From Fratercula arctica (lineage: Eukaryota > Chordata > Aves > Charadriiformes > Alcidae), in assembly GCA_947846985.1 (NCBI GenBank), contig CANTUZ010000001.1, positions 151,620,447-151,684,446 of the forward strand: DNA of 64,000 nt, given 5' to 3'. Made by a program: the position numbers and the translations under genes. Of the stretch, positions 51,486-63,859 are shown piece by piece (the first letter of the stretch is position 1; every line of letters begins with the position of its first letter). The notes under the pieces are model-generated. The model did no database searches. It was not told the origin of the DNA and was given only the letters and a program-made list of their open reading frames with translations.

Positions 51486-51561
51486 TTAAGAGGTGGCATT
51501 GACTCTTCTGTCTATTTCAATTATCTTCAGTGTTTCGTTTCCTTCTAGTTCGGAGTTGACT
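51486..51561 (-). CDS. CREB3L2: CREB3L2 last coding exon (lumenal C-terminus)
   Basis: Preceded on the minus strand by the acceptor TTCCCTGCAG. The first base completes an Arg codon begun in the previous exon. It then encodes VNSELEGNETLKIIEIDRRV plus NATS and a TAA stop, closely matching the recalled human ending EGNETLKVVELDRRVNTTF. Two N-glycosylation sequons (NET and NAT) fit a lumenal location. The exon continues into the long 3' UTR. Confidence 0.96.
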
Positions 51562-52507
51562 CTGCAGGGAACAAAAAAATCCAAACGACAAAGGTTAACG
51601 CTAATAGTTAGTCATTTTTAAAAGCGCATATCCTGCTTGAATTGGCTAATGCTAAAACGGCACACAGCATTTACCAGGTACTTGTCAGTTGGAGTATGGT
51701 AACACACCAAATTAGTCATCTCTTTGGCTCTAGGTATAACTTTGACACAAGTGCTCAGAAGGCATGCTTGGGGTGATATGGCTCATCCTAGCCCTCAGAA
51801 TAACATTCTTTCAAACAAAATCCCTCCCTCCACTGCTTGGTGTGCTTGCTACTGCTTGTTAGCAGAGAACACGATGTGGGCCTACAGGGCAGTGGCAGGA
51901 CAAAGAAGTAGTAAAGTGGAAAGAAAACTGCACACACATATTTAAACCAGTGAAATTCTCTTTGCAGAGGCCCCAAAAACTTCAATTTATGATTAAAAAA
52001 AAAAAAAAGATATGAAGGAGCTCTGTGTTAAGTAGTTCAGATAACCTTACAGGTCTGTCTCTAAAGACCAAGTCCTGCAAACTTTCCACAGTAATGCTTT
52101 AGAAAGATCACTGTTGTGAGAAGCTCCAGCTCTTCACACCCTAACCTCGTAGAAAGCCCAGTGAGTCACAGCCTTACACTTCCACCCAACTGGCAAAAGC
52201 TTATTCCTTCAGGGGACAAAGAAGTAAGTGCTTAAAGAAGTGGGTAGGCACAACTAACAGGCTTACAGGGGTTAGGTTTCCGGCGGAAGCACTGAGTTTG
52301 GTAGCTGTATTACTACAATACTGTTGCAACCATTCCTCCAGAGTAACAATAACTTTGCCTATAAGATCTCCAGATAGAGACCAAACTTTTCCTTCACGTT
52401 CCACAGTGCCCAAGCACAGCTGAGCCCCTAATCTTACTGCTGGCCTCCAGACACAAATGACAGTGATGCCGAACACCTGGATGACAAGCAGCCCACCCTG
52501 TACTCAC

Positions 52508-52733
52508 CTGTGCTGCTGCAGGCCCAGCAGCACCGATTTCTCTAGCCTCGTCTCATTAGCTATTGTGAACTGCATGATATCATCCTGCTGTGTCCCTGGC
52601 ATGGCTTCCAGGGACAGCGCTGCGTACTTGGAGGTGTCTGCTTGTCTGTCATTGCGATCTGCAAAGGAGATCGGGCCTGATGACTCCTCCAGTTGGTGAG
52701 GCTCTTCATAAATTAGCAGACTCCTTGACCTCA
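52508..52733 (-). CDS. CREB3L2: CREB3L2 coding exon with S1P cleavage motif (lumenal region)
   Basis: A 226-base exon with acceptor TATGCAG and donor GTGAGTA. The frame reads VRSRSLLIYEEPHQLEESS near its start. RSLL is the RxxL recognition motif for site-1 protease, conserved with human RNLL. The middle is variable and acidic/polar. The end, ANETRLEKSVLLGLQQH, is strongly conserved and carries an N-glycosylation sequon (NET). After ER or Golgi stress signalling, S1P cuts here in the lumen and S2P then frees the cytosolic factor. Phases join to both neighbours (two bases in, two bases out). Confidence 0.96.
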
Positions 52734-53414
52734 CTGCATACAAAGACAGAAGGCAAAAAGAGATGAGAAACAGGCAGCTTGCAGAACAACTATGTCATTT
52801 CAGGAAATGGAAACTGTCAGAGCAGAACTAAAGCTGCAAAGGTCTTTTCATAGTGATTATCTGGTAATTTGATAGCTGAGGAAAGATCCCACAGCAGTGG
52901 ACCAGGCAGGGATCAAAAAGCTCTGAATTATTCACAAAACAAGAACAAAATGAAACAATCATTTTAGTAATATATGTTGAAAGCAACTGGATCGTTATGG
53001 GTATAAAATACTAACGGTTTCCGACTCAGTCCTTTGACTCTCTGTTGCTGCTGGCAAAGGAGACACCAGCTGATATCAGTTGCGTGTTTTAACAGTACGA
53101 ACATTCGCTACCAAGTAGAAATCCTGCTAACTTTTACAGACCACTAGCTTTAGTCCCACGAACACAAACAGAACTGCTTCAAACAGAAATACCAAGCAGG
53201 CTAGTGGGGAAAGGCTTTGCCCATGTCTATGAAGTCTTCTGCCATCAGAACAGCTCACCAAGCTATCCTTTGAAAGACACAGGTATATCAAGGAATGGCC
53301 CACTAAGGAGCAGAAAAACAAGAGCTGCTTGAGGAGGGGATTAGGGATGGGGGTGGAAAACAAGTGCCGAAGCACAAGCAAGCAGGAAGCAAGATCAGGA
53401 TAGTTGTCACTTAC

Positions 53415-53541
53415 CAATGGAGTCTGTGTAGGACTCTGGCGAGGAATGCTGTCTGGGCAACACCATCTTTGTAGCAGAAGGGTATGGCCCGTAGCTCTGA
53501 GAGAAGCTGCCAAAAACTACTGCAAAGCACAGCACCACCAT
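53415..53541 (-). CDS. CREB3L2: CREB3L2 coding exon with transmembrane segment
   Basis: A 127-base exon with acceptor CGTTGCCAG and donor GTAAGT. It encodes MVVLCFAVVFGSFSQSYG followed by PYPSATKM. With the last residues of the previous exon (TCLM) it forms the single hydrophobic membrane span. The protein is a type II ER membrane protein: bZIP in the cytosol, tail in the lumen. One residue at the exon junction is Met where I recall Val in human. The exon ends in phase 1, completed by the first two bases at 52733. Confidence 0.96.
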
Positions 53542-54487
53542 CTGGCAACGGGAGGATGCAGAAGAGGTAAGTGCACTAGCTCTTGGCCCACACATGCACA
53601 TCAAAACTAAGCAGATCTGATACTTTTTCAAAACAAATCATTTGAGGCTATTTTCATCACTACTTACGGTGTCTCTTAGCAAAGGCACATATAGAATAAC
53701 AATCCAGAGTTTTAAAGGGCAGATTTCAATGCTGGAGTTTGTTTTCAATGTCTGCCACCATTTTGGCCTGTAGCCTTATTTACTCCCAAAGCTGAAAAGC
53801 AGACACAACCACCATGTGCGTTTTACAGATGCTGTTGGGAATTTCCAAGGTTATTTCTGCTGCTGGCCCCAGTCTTGCTTCGAAGTAAAAGAGAGGCTGG
53901 CAGACTAGGAGAACAACTTAGACTTTGAAAATAATTTCCATCAATTTATAGTACTAGTGTAAAGGGAATTTCATGGCTGAGTGTAAAGAGGGAAAAGGGA
54001 AAAGTTTCATTCTAATCCTTTTCTTATCCTGACTACTATTACTGAAATAGGCCAGAGGTAGTTTTTTATAGCCTTAGTCATATTTTTATTTGGATAAGCA
54101 AGTTTATTTTTACTAGTATCAAAAGAACCAGGCATCAAAGGTCACCCTTGTTTTCATTTTGCAACTCTAGACACCATTTCTCACATACAATATTGTAGGA
54201 CATAGTAAAACAGGTCACTCAGAGGGACAGTGCTCCTTCTTTCATCACTGCAGCATCCAATAAAAAGCACAGGCCCAGTCTCCTCCAGAATTTAATGCCT
54301 TCCCACAACCATTAATCTTCATCAGCCAGGAGTCTCACCTACCTCAAAATTAATTGTCAAATTTTGAAGAGAAGTTTCCCAAGCTGAGAATTTGCAAGTG
54401 AGTGGCTTCACAGAACAAGGGATGTGCCTTTGAGCAGTGGAAAGAAATTATTGTTCCCCTACAATTCCCAGCTTTAGGGACACTCAC

Positions 54488-54587
54488 CATAAGACAGGTC
54501 CCTGTCTGTGTGCTAGCTGCCTTACACGAACGGGACACTTTCCCAGCAACCATGGCTTGGAGCCTCTGCAACTGCTGCAGAAGTGTT
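54488..54587 (-). CDS. CREB3L2: CREB3L2 coding exon with end of leucine zipper and juxtamembrane region
   Basis: A 100-base exon with acceptor GCTTTCCAG and donor GTGAGTG. It encodes [20 protein letters not shown] followed by [13 protein letters not shown], nearly identical to recalled human CREB3L2. It supplies the last heptads of the zipper, a basic juxtamembrane stretch and the first residues of the transmembrane helix. The first base completes the Arg codon begun in the exon at 62136-62204. Confidence 0.97.
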
Positions 54588-57500
54588 CTGGAAAGCAAAG
54601 ACAACAGACAAGCATCAAATGCACTGATCTACTTGCCGGTTAAACAGCATTTTGCTTCAAATCACACACCTGGCAATAATATAGCATTTATGACAAGGTA
54701 CAGATCATTAAAAGTCCTCCCCTTGAAGCAAGGAATGTTTTCAGTTTTACAAGATTTTTATATGTGGACCTTTCAAAAAGATCTTTTGGCTTTCCCTCAA
54801 CTGATGTCCCTGAACAATTACATCTTTGGCACTTTCAGAAGGCTCTTATAAATAAAAACTGTATTTTCAGTGTTTCTACGACAAACAACTGAAACTGGTC
54901 TACATGAAAGTGACTAGATGCATATACAACCTGGTTCTGTGTCATGAATTCAGCAGCAGTTTCACCATTATGTGAAAAGGTGCAGAAGCCAGTTTATAAC
55001 TGCTCTAATTGGTGGTAGAGGTACACAGCTACCTCCTTTATCTGAAAACCTGCCATACAGTGGTTTGGACCACATGCTGGACCATTTTCAAAGAGAAGGT
55101 CTTAAAACTAGACATAGGCACAGACTTAATTTCTTATAAATTGATTTATTAAATAAAGCACTTTACTGCTATTTGCTAAATCCTCCAGGAGTTCACAAAA
55201 ATCACGGATGCTTGAAGTGGCTACTCTGTGTCTTTCAGAGGCTCCAACCACAATAGCAATTCTGTTCTGGTTGGAGTCAATAGCCCCAGACCAGGAAGAT
55301 ATTCTCTTTCTGGCTGTTTTTCTTTTGCTGTATCATCATCAATTACTACAGTTAGGATACTACTAATTTACGTGGGAAATTATCTCAAAGAATGATTGAT
55401 AGAGGGTTTTCACAGCAGTTTTCATTTTGTTTTCATTAAAGCTTTTCAACAGACAAGGAGCAATCCAAATATTTGCCCTCAACACAGTCAAATATAGTAC
55501 AATTTTGCATCAGGATGTTAACTTTGCTGTTTGCTTCCAATTTTACTCTTCCTTTCTCCTGTAAGTCTCACGACCTATTTCAGAGGGTAACCCCCCACAA
55601 AACTCCAGGCAACAGCTTTGGAGGCTGTTACGTCAAATGCTAAGGCAAGAGGCAAGGTTAGGATGTCAGAGAAAATAGAAGGATTATTTTAAGATCAAAC
55701 TGGCTAAAAACTAATTGTAGGACAGACCCAGAGGTGCCTTCACAGCTCAATATACACTTGCCTGCCTATTATTATAGATTTTTTTAATCATCAATGCTCA
55801 TTGCTAATTAGGGTTTAAAGAATTCAAGGACTTCAGCACTGCATTCTGAAATGAGCGCAAGGCATGCTCACAGCAGAGATTTATCTGGGCCAGCAGATCC
55901 TTCTCAACTTATTAAGGAAGGATGTCTTGCATGCTCTTGAGAGCATGGTTTATTCTGCAACTCAAAATTTAAAAAAAGAAAGTGATTCGTCTAATTCAGT
56001 CCTTTATTCACTATTAGAGAGACTACACGCAAATTAAGAGATGAAAACACTGTCCATCACGTAAATGAGACTATACAAATTCCCTGTTCCCTTCTGCATC
56101 TTTCCCCAATTCCTCCTCCAATTCACTACATGGAAGAGGGTTCACAAAGGCTTGGTACATGGTATATATCACTTTCTGGCACAGAACGTGCTGCATACAG
56201 TATTCCCATCATATGCCACTAGCTATGCTATACAGCAATGCCTTTTTAACCCTGCACTTTCTGTGGTATTATAGGAGGCTAAATTTCCACCCAGTTTCAG
56301 GCTTGAGTACTGGGCTCAACACAAAACAGCTCCGCCGAGCAAGGAGGAAGGAGCTCTCCTCCTCCTCAGCTCGGGGGCTGGCAGCGGCAGCAGCCTTGAA
56401 ATGCTGATCACTCTTGCCACTTTTTGTGGAGGCGTGAGAAAACAGCTAATGGCTGGTGAGGAAATCAACAGGGAAGAGGCAATTCTCCTCATTTTGCTCA
56501 TCTCTGCCTTTTTTTGTCCAATTTAAAAAACCTGCTGGGCAGAGTGGGCCCAGAGAGCCAATTCCAAAACGCTCTTTTTGAAAAAGTATAATTAGGCAGG
56601 TATTCTGAGGTCTCCTGTACACAGAGGAAGATTCATCACCCACCTTATTTACCAACTACCTTCATATAAAATGCCTTTCTCTCCCAAGCCATTTATCTGT
56701 TTGAGCAGAGCTACTGTCTTCTTCTCAGCAGACAAGGACTCGGTGTTGGGAGCTGACAGGCTACAGGTGCATTTTCAAACTAAGAGCAAGAGCCAAGGCA
56801 AGAGCAAGAAACAAGTTTGTGTGTTCAGAAACGATTATCAGTTTACCCTGCCACTGCCAAAATGCGTCACTCCTTGTTGCTTTTATTCTCTATTTGAATC
56901 TGGATTGGTGGAAGTCTGGATTCCAAGGTCAAAAGATCTCCTTTCCCATGCAAAAGCTGCCTTCATTGTTACTGGATGGCTGCAGGGATGATCTGGACTA
57001 AAAGAGGGGAAAAGAGCAGCTCTGTGCTCTGTAGAACAGGAACTTAGGTTAAATGAAGATGCTCCCTCTAAATAGCAGCAGGAAGGCCACGAATGCTTTT
57101 AGTGAAACACAGTGCCTGTGGCTAAGTCCTAACAGGAGAAAATGGAATCCCAAGGCAACATGCATCAGGGGGTTTGCACCCACAGGGATTATTTTCACTG
57201 TGTCTGACACATTTCCCAGTGATATTCAATTAGAGGGTCACCTCCATAGGAGGTGTGAACGTGCTTTCACGCTTTTTCCTGCCAATGGAAGCACCTCATA
57301 GAAAGCTGTAAAGTGACTGAAGACTCCTGCTCGCCCTTCGAGACACTGCCAGCAAATTGACTCTGCCTGTGATGTCTTGTTTTGGTGTGCACATTCACGT
57401 ATTCATCTTCAGAAGAGTCCCTTTCACCACCAAAGCAAGGAACAAGTGAAGGCTTCTCCTCTACTTTCAGTGACCCTTTGATTAAGGAGAGGAAATTTGT

Positions 57501-60500
57501 CACTCCAGGACCTAGCCACCTGGGAGGCTTCTTCAATTCTGTGTTTATGCTTAAAATACAACATTGATTTAAAGAAAAAAAGACAGTTTCTAAGGGACAC
57601 CAAACACTGTTTGTTTTGATCAAGATTTTTCAGAGAATTTATCTGCTTTGTGAGGAACAAAACCTAATTTTGATAAGGAGGGAGAAAAATTGCTCTGTCT
57701 TCCAATTCTACACACAGATTCCTTCTCTGCCTGGCCTATTTGTAGGAAAGAGAGAAAATCCCAAAGTAAGGTTTTCACTGAAAGACCAGAATACCTCAAA
57801 GCAGAAAGAAATCCACAATTTTTCCTCATTTGAATTACAAAGAAAAAAATCCACCAATTTTTCAACAAAGATGTTTCAGCATAACAACACTGTCCTGCTG
57901 CTTTGAAAACAAGGAGTTGCTCCGGGGCTGCCATGCTTTGTCAACTATTATGAGGGTCGTCTGAAGTGAAGTGCGAGATATCTCATTGCAACTTAAATCC
58001 AGATCCTTCACTACTTGAAAAGGACTTGGCAAAATGGCTTTACCAGCCTCAAATAAATGAACAGCCATGCAAATCAGTGAAGTCCTACAGCTTTGGTGCT
58101 GATAAACCTTGGTGGGTCAGACTGATATGCAACTTAATCTTTAGATGACTGCTTAATAGCTTGAGCAGGAGCATGAGAAATGGAAGAACATCTCAACTGT
58201 ATTTATAAAGCCACTGTCTTTAACGTGGCTGTCAGAGTAGAGATCTACACAACTTGCTAGTCATTACTCCACGGGAGCAACTCAAGCAGCTACTTGCACG
58301 CATTGTCCCTGTGTAACACTCTCAACCACATGCTAATTGGATCCTCTGTCTATCATTTCTCCAGGAAAGTGATCATCAATACATTTATAGAGAACAAGCC
58401 TTATGAGGAGCAGCTGAGGGAACTGGGGTTGTTTAGCCTGGAGAAAAGGAGGCTGGGGGGAGACTTTATTGCTCTCTACAACTACCTGAAAGGAGATTGT
58501 AGTGAGATGGGGGTCAGTCTCTTTTCCCAAGTAACAAGTGATAGGACAAGAAGAAATGGCCGCAAGTTGCACCAGGGGAGGTTTAGATCGAGTATTAGGA
58601 GAAATTTCTTCACTGAAAGGGTTGTCAACATTGGAACATGCTGCCCAGGGAAGTGGTTGAGTCCAACCCTGAAGGTATTTAAAAGACATGTAGATGTAGT
58701 GCTGAGGGACATGGTTTCGTGGTAACCTGGCAATGCTAGGTTAACAGACTTCATGATCATAAAGGTCTCTTCCAACCAAAACAAATCTATGATTCTGTGA
58801 TTCTATGATAAATACAGACTCAACAGAAGTGAAAAGCAAAACTAATTCTCATAGGTCATACACAGTACCAGATGTTTCAATACTGTCTTTAAGCCCAAAT
58901 AGCCATGGCTAACAGCTCAACAATGCTGGTGTCAGAGACAATATTCAACCCCCTAGATCATTGGCAGTTTCTGCTTTTGGTCCCGGTGCCAAAACGTGAG
59001 TGGATCAAGCCTTCTTAGTGACTGGGACAAGTCAGTTCAACTCTTGGTGCCAGCTTCTTCTCACACCTTTGCTTTTTAAGACAGCAGTACCCTACACGTT
59101 CAGATGCTACTGAAACCAATGAGAGCCTGGCTCACTTGTGGCTACAAGACATAACAGATATGCATGTAATAATGTGCTTCCTTAGTTTTGAGAAAACTGC
59201 CTAGAAAGGAACTTGGACGGGTTTCTTTTAAGGGACTGAGTCACATAAATTAGGAGAGGAAACATATGCTAGTGTTCTAATACTGAAGGTGCCAAAAACG
59301 CTGCAGTCACCCACTCGGAGTAATGAGAATTAAAAACTCCCCTGCATATTGATCCCCAGCCTCCTACCTTGTGTTTTAAGATGCATAAATGCCAAGGGAG
59401 ATGCTTCTGGATGTGAAGTTTTTGACCACACTTGCACCTTTTACATTACATATTTTCAGATCCAGAATTTCAGGCTAAGGCAGGCTCTCAAGGAAGACTC
59501 TCCTCTAAATTTTTTCATGTTGCTGAGAATAAACTAGGAACATTTTTACCAGAAGAAATTCTAGTGTTTCCATGGTCTGGAGCCAGATTTTGAAATGCAA
59601 GCAGGGTTTCCCTGAAGCTTTAGGTATGTAACTGTGCAAAATGTGTTCTATATATAGAATAACATGCTCTAAAAAACTGATTGCACATCCTGAAAGGAAA
59701 CTCTGCTGTTCAATAGTTTTGGAAATTGCCCTTCAGTTCCTTTCAACTCAAGCCAGACTATAAAAATATGATACTGACTGACAGCACATACATGCGCATG
59801 AACTTTTCGGTAAGCAGCTATAGCCCAATTTTCCAACAAGGTAAAACACCAACTTTGTCTTCATCCACACTGAATGTGTAAACATTTTTACATGTAATCA
59901 CAGCACTTTTTTTCCTGTTATCGTTCTTCCACTCTTACAGTATTTCACAACAAAAGAACAGCTCTAAAGTTTGTAGATCTACTTTTAGATAAGACCTTCA
60001 ACAACGTCTTCATTTTTTGCTGCATTGAACACTCAAAATTGCAACTAAAGTCAACTGGGGCTCTTCTTTGGGCATATTAAATAAGACGTGTGTATGACTG
60101 CTAGGTATTTTGAGGAATAAAATCCTAACCATTTAAATTTGGGCATCCAAAAATAAACTGACACTGCATCATTTTGACCATCACTGCTTTGAACTTTGAT
60201 TCCTGCCTGTATATAGGAGAAGTACCTATGGACATAGCTGGAAGTACCAGCTATAGGATGCTGTGAAGAGAAGTTCTGACACATTTGAACAGTTTCTGGA
60301 TGCCACATCAAGGCTCTTTGCAAATACCAATGAGGAAACCAGACATTTTGAATTCACCCTAGGAAGTGGATAACATACATTAAACAAGGGCCTAGAACCA
60401 TTCTCTGAATGAGATCATTGAACAATTATACACTAAATAAGAACAGTGGCTCTTTGGGGTTATGGTGAAAAAACCCATAATGCGGTACATTACCTAATTC

Positions 60501-62135
60501 AAGCTTGATGAAAGCAGACAATTTTACACATTTCTGCATACTTCAATTTGAAGCTTTAACAGATTTTAGGTACAATTTGTATCCAAATAGCAAAAACAGC
60601 ATTGCCATGAATTACAAGAATTTCTGTGCAGAGGGTCAGGAACATCTGCTTCTCTGCAGAACATTACAAATCAATATCAATACTACTGCAGAGGGAAGAA
60701 AACAATTCAACTCATCCCACATGTCCAGAGTATGAAGGATTTGGAGATAATATCACTTTGCTAAATATTTTTAGAGTATTTAGCATGAGACAATTAAGAT
60801 CATCAAATAACAGAGAAGTTGCTAAAGATCCTGTATAAAAGGATGGACAATACCAACAAAGTTGTTCTCATGACTGCATCTGCAACAACTCAGAGATGAA
60901 AACAGCTGGCCAAATTTAGCTGAACCGGGGAGAAGAACTCTAGGCTTGACAACACGTTGCTCCTGAGTGGTTCATCCACAGCTGCACCTTTTCTTATTGC
61001 AGCTGGCTTCAGCACCTCCTGGGACAGATCCTGGGACAGAAAACCCTACTCCACATGTACAGAACAATTCCTGGTTCTTTTATATAAAAACCTGGAGGAA
61101 GATACAGGAGGCACAGAAATGGCTTGGCTCTCTTCAAACAAGCAGCAGATGTCTTTATGCATGAGCAGTGTGTGGGAGACTCTTCAGCAAATTGCACTGC
61201 TACAGGGTCTGGCTCCATGAAATTAGAGATTGGATCCGGAGATTAGAAACAACACATGCCACTCAATTAGCAATACACTGGCTGCCAGACAAGCTCTAGG
61301 GCCATTTTCCATGATCGTGGGTCTTATCTTCAAAACCCAGCCCCCTCCTACACTTCAGTGCAACCATCACGTTGAACGGTAATATTCAACCATCACTACA
61401 AATGCCTCTAACTAGAAGGTGTTAACAGCGGACTTATCTAGTACCTGCTCACTGGAGTTTGCCATCATTAGAAAACACACTGACCATAAGCCATGACTGA
61501 CACTCCACTCTCAGCTAACATCTGATTAAAAGCTCAGCTCTTGAACGTTTTCTGCCACTTGTTCTTTGACAAAGACACCACTGAGTCACCCATTTCTTCA
61601 GAAATGAAGAAACAAGAAGCTGATTTCCCCCCTCCAAATAAAGGAAATTCTGGGATGTGAGATGGTTGCAAGGGTGCCCAAAAATTGCAATGACATCTAG
61701 TAGTCCGGAAGGAACTAATAATGATTCCTGAGCTTCAGCACTGTAATTTCTGGAAGTGTGATGCTCCAGGTCAAGGTCTCCTGTCAAAACAGTCTTTCAC
61801 TAAAGAAAGACAATTTGGAGAGTTGAGTTGTAGTTTTTTTGTTTTTATGTGCTACTAACCATGTTTCCTTAGGCAGTGGAAGAACTCAAAGAAGAGTGTT
61901 AAAAGGTTTCTTGAGCACAACACAGGCTAGGGAGACAGTTTAAGACCTGACATCAAAGCCTCTACAATTTATGTTACACTGCAGTCATGATAACTGGCTT
62001 TCCTCATTTTTCTTTGATATTAACCAGATCAGATACAGCTATTCTTCACATTTCGATTGATCTCTTAACTTCCAGATTTTCACTTTTCATTGTAATATCA
62101 TGGTACAGTTTTGTTTTATTCCCTTCGTACCTTAC
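54588..62135 (-). other. CREB3L2: CREB3L2 intron, 7.5 kb
   Basis: AT-rich intron between the two leucine-zipper exons. It holds one sense-oriented-to-plus CR1 copy (58.39-58.81 kb). No other gene, exon or RNA gene was recognised. Short open frames are chance. Confidence 0.85.
58385..58810 (+). mobile_element. CR1 LINE, 5'-truncated 3' end
   Basis: A CR1 3' end in plus orientation, opposite to CREB3L2. It encodes the C-terminal ORF2 blocks [15 protein letters not shown] and [11 protein letters not shown], and then frame-altered sequence near [14 protein letters not shown]. The 3' UTR ends in TCTATGATTCTGTGATTCTA repeats. The element is intronic and defective. Confidence 0.95.
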
Positions 62136-62204
62136 CTGTTAGTATTCTCCAGGACTTCAACCTTCTTACGGAGCTCGCTATTTTCATTTGAACAAGTCTC
62201 AACT
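62136..62204 (-). CDS. CREB3L2: CREB3L2 coding exon with leucine zipper
   Basis: A 69-base exon with acceptor TACTGTCTCCAG and donor GTAAGG. It encodes VETCSNENSELRKKVEVLEN then TN and the start of an Arg codon. Leu and hydrophobic residues recur every seven positions, as expected for the dimerising zipper. Human differs from it at few positions (VESCSTENLELRKK). It joins in phase to both neighbouring exons. Confidence 0.97.
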
Positions 62205-63556
62205 CTGGAGACAGTACAAGGAAAGAAAAAGGAATGTAAAAAATCAGTCATTTATTAAACATGCTTTCACAGAGCGCTCTATGATCTTGCCTACATTTAA
62301 CCATAAGTTACACCAATGAACTTTAGTCATAATCTTTAATCATATTTCACCGTGTAGAAGACATTGCAAAAGATACTACTAGCTGTGGAGCACCTGCGTA
62401 CAGTGCTCAACTACATCCCAGCAGGTGTAGCTCATTCAGGATGGGCTATCACTACTTTTTGCCCCTTGAAATAGCAACAGCAAAGACCCTGCTCAGGCTT
62501 TCTATGTGCCTCAGGCCAAGGGACAGATATTTTAAAAGTCACAGAACATGCTATATTTATGTTGTTATCAAGTATTTTGTGCAAAGGTGTTCAATGTGTG
62601 TGTTTCATTGCTAGGATGAGACACCAAGCAATTTAATGAATGCCACATTTCTGAAATCAGATCCTCGAATTTCAAGTTTAGGGAGGTTAATAAACCAAGC
62701 AGATTCATTTACAATAGAGTGCTCATTTCCACACTGCCCCTAGAAACCTCCTAAACTATAGTTAGTTATCTTATGACATGCCACATAAGATGTACAAGTA
62801 AAAATACGGGACTCCTAAAAAGACAGAATAGTTTCAAGAAGGAAAAAGGTAAAGGGAAACACCTTTGATATCTGTATGTACATGGTGGAATTTCACAAGA
62901 ATAACTCTGAGAAAGCAAGACTCATCCATAAAGAGATAAGAAGAAAAAAAGGAAATTACATCAAGGATATCACCAAAGATGGTACAAGGGATTTAACAGA
63001 TCCACCTGGTGAAGTGCATAAAAGAAATACTAGAATACTTGTCTATTGGAGAAAGATTAACTTGGGATATAAATCAGTAACTGGGGGTTTGGCTCCTTCT
63101 CACTAAAGGAAGTTGATGGGTCACATGCTGTTTTCTTGAGTCCTGCTTATTTTCCCAAGCAGTCTTGACTCACCCACTTCCTATTTCTGTATCCATCTGC
63201 ACTAGAAGACAGAATATATTCACTTGGAATCCGCCTTTCCCTGGACACTGCCTACCCTCTAGGCCAACAGAGTTGCACGAGGGGGGAGGCTGACAGCAGA
63301 TGGGTCTTGCTTTATTTAAGGTTTAAAGTCTTTGTCGGCATGTTAGCAACATGCTGGAGGTAGACACAGTTATGAATGCAGCACCCCAGCACACGTACAA
63401 GCAGAAGCCAGAAGAAGGGCCTTTTCTCAGTCACAACCACGAGATGGCAGCTGGCACTCTGTGCACCAAACAGTCCCAGCATCAACAGCTGGATCCCTTC
63501 CCAGTCCAGGAACTGGTGCTATTGGCCCGCTTGAAACAGGAAGGAGGCTGGCTTAC

Positions 63557-63615
63557 TTTTTTTCCAGACTGTCCATGTATTCTTTCTTTTTTCTTCTACT
63601 TTCCTGGGCAGAGAT
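63557..63615 (-). CDS. CREB3L2: CREB3L2 coding exon with bZIP basic region (second half)
   Basis: A 59-base exon with acceptor TTTTCCCTTAG and donor GTAAGC. It encodes ISAQESRRKKKEYMDSLEK plus two bases of a Lys codon. This is the DNA-contacting half of the basic region shared by the CREB3 family, followed by the first zipper leucine. It is the most 5' CREB3L2 exon I could recognise. The exon with the rest of the basic region (KKIRRKIKNK in human) must lie beyond position 64000. FUS-CREB3L2 fusions in human low-grade fibromyxoid sarcoma retain this bZIP part, from general knowledge. Confidence 0.97.
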
Positions 63616-63859
63616 CTAAGGGAAAAGGAAGAAAAACACCAAATATTCGCACAGAAAAAAAAGCATCAGAGATGAATTAATAAACTGGTAAAAAGCCCTG
63701 ATGTTACTTGATTTGAGCCTTCATGCTGTTCTCATGTCTATTCCTGGTAAGCAAAGCACTGACTTGGTCTGTTTCCACATCCTGAAGCAAGACTGCTCCT
63801 CTCAGTAGTATGAAAAAGATCATTCCCTGCTTTTATAAAACTAACCTTAAAAAGTAAGT

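Noticed and set aside
62876..63106. 76-codon plus-strand frame with a Lys-rich sequence inside a CREB3L2 intron
   Set aside because: It is short, matches no recognised family, and is opposite to the gene. An old unrecognised repeat is possible but not supported.
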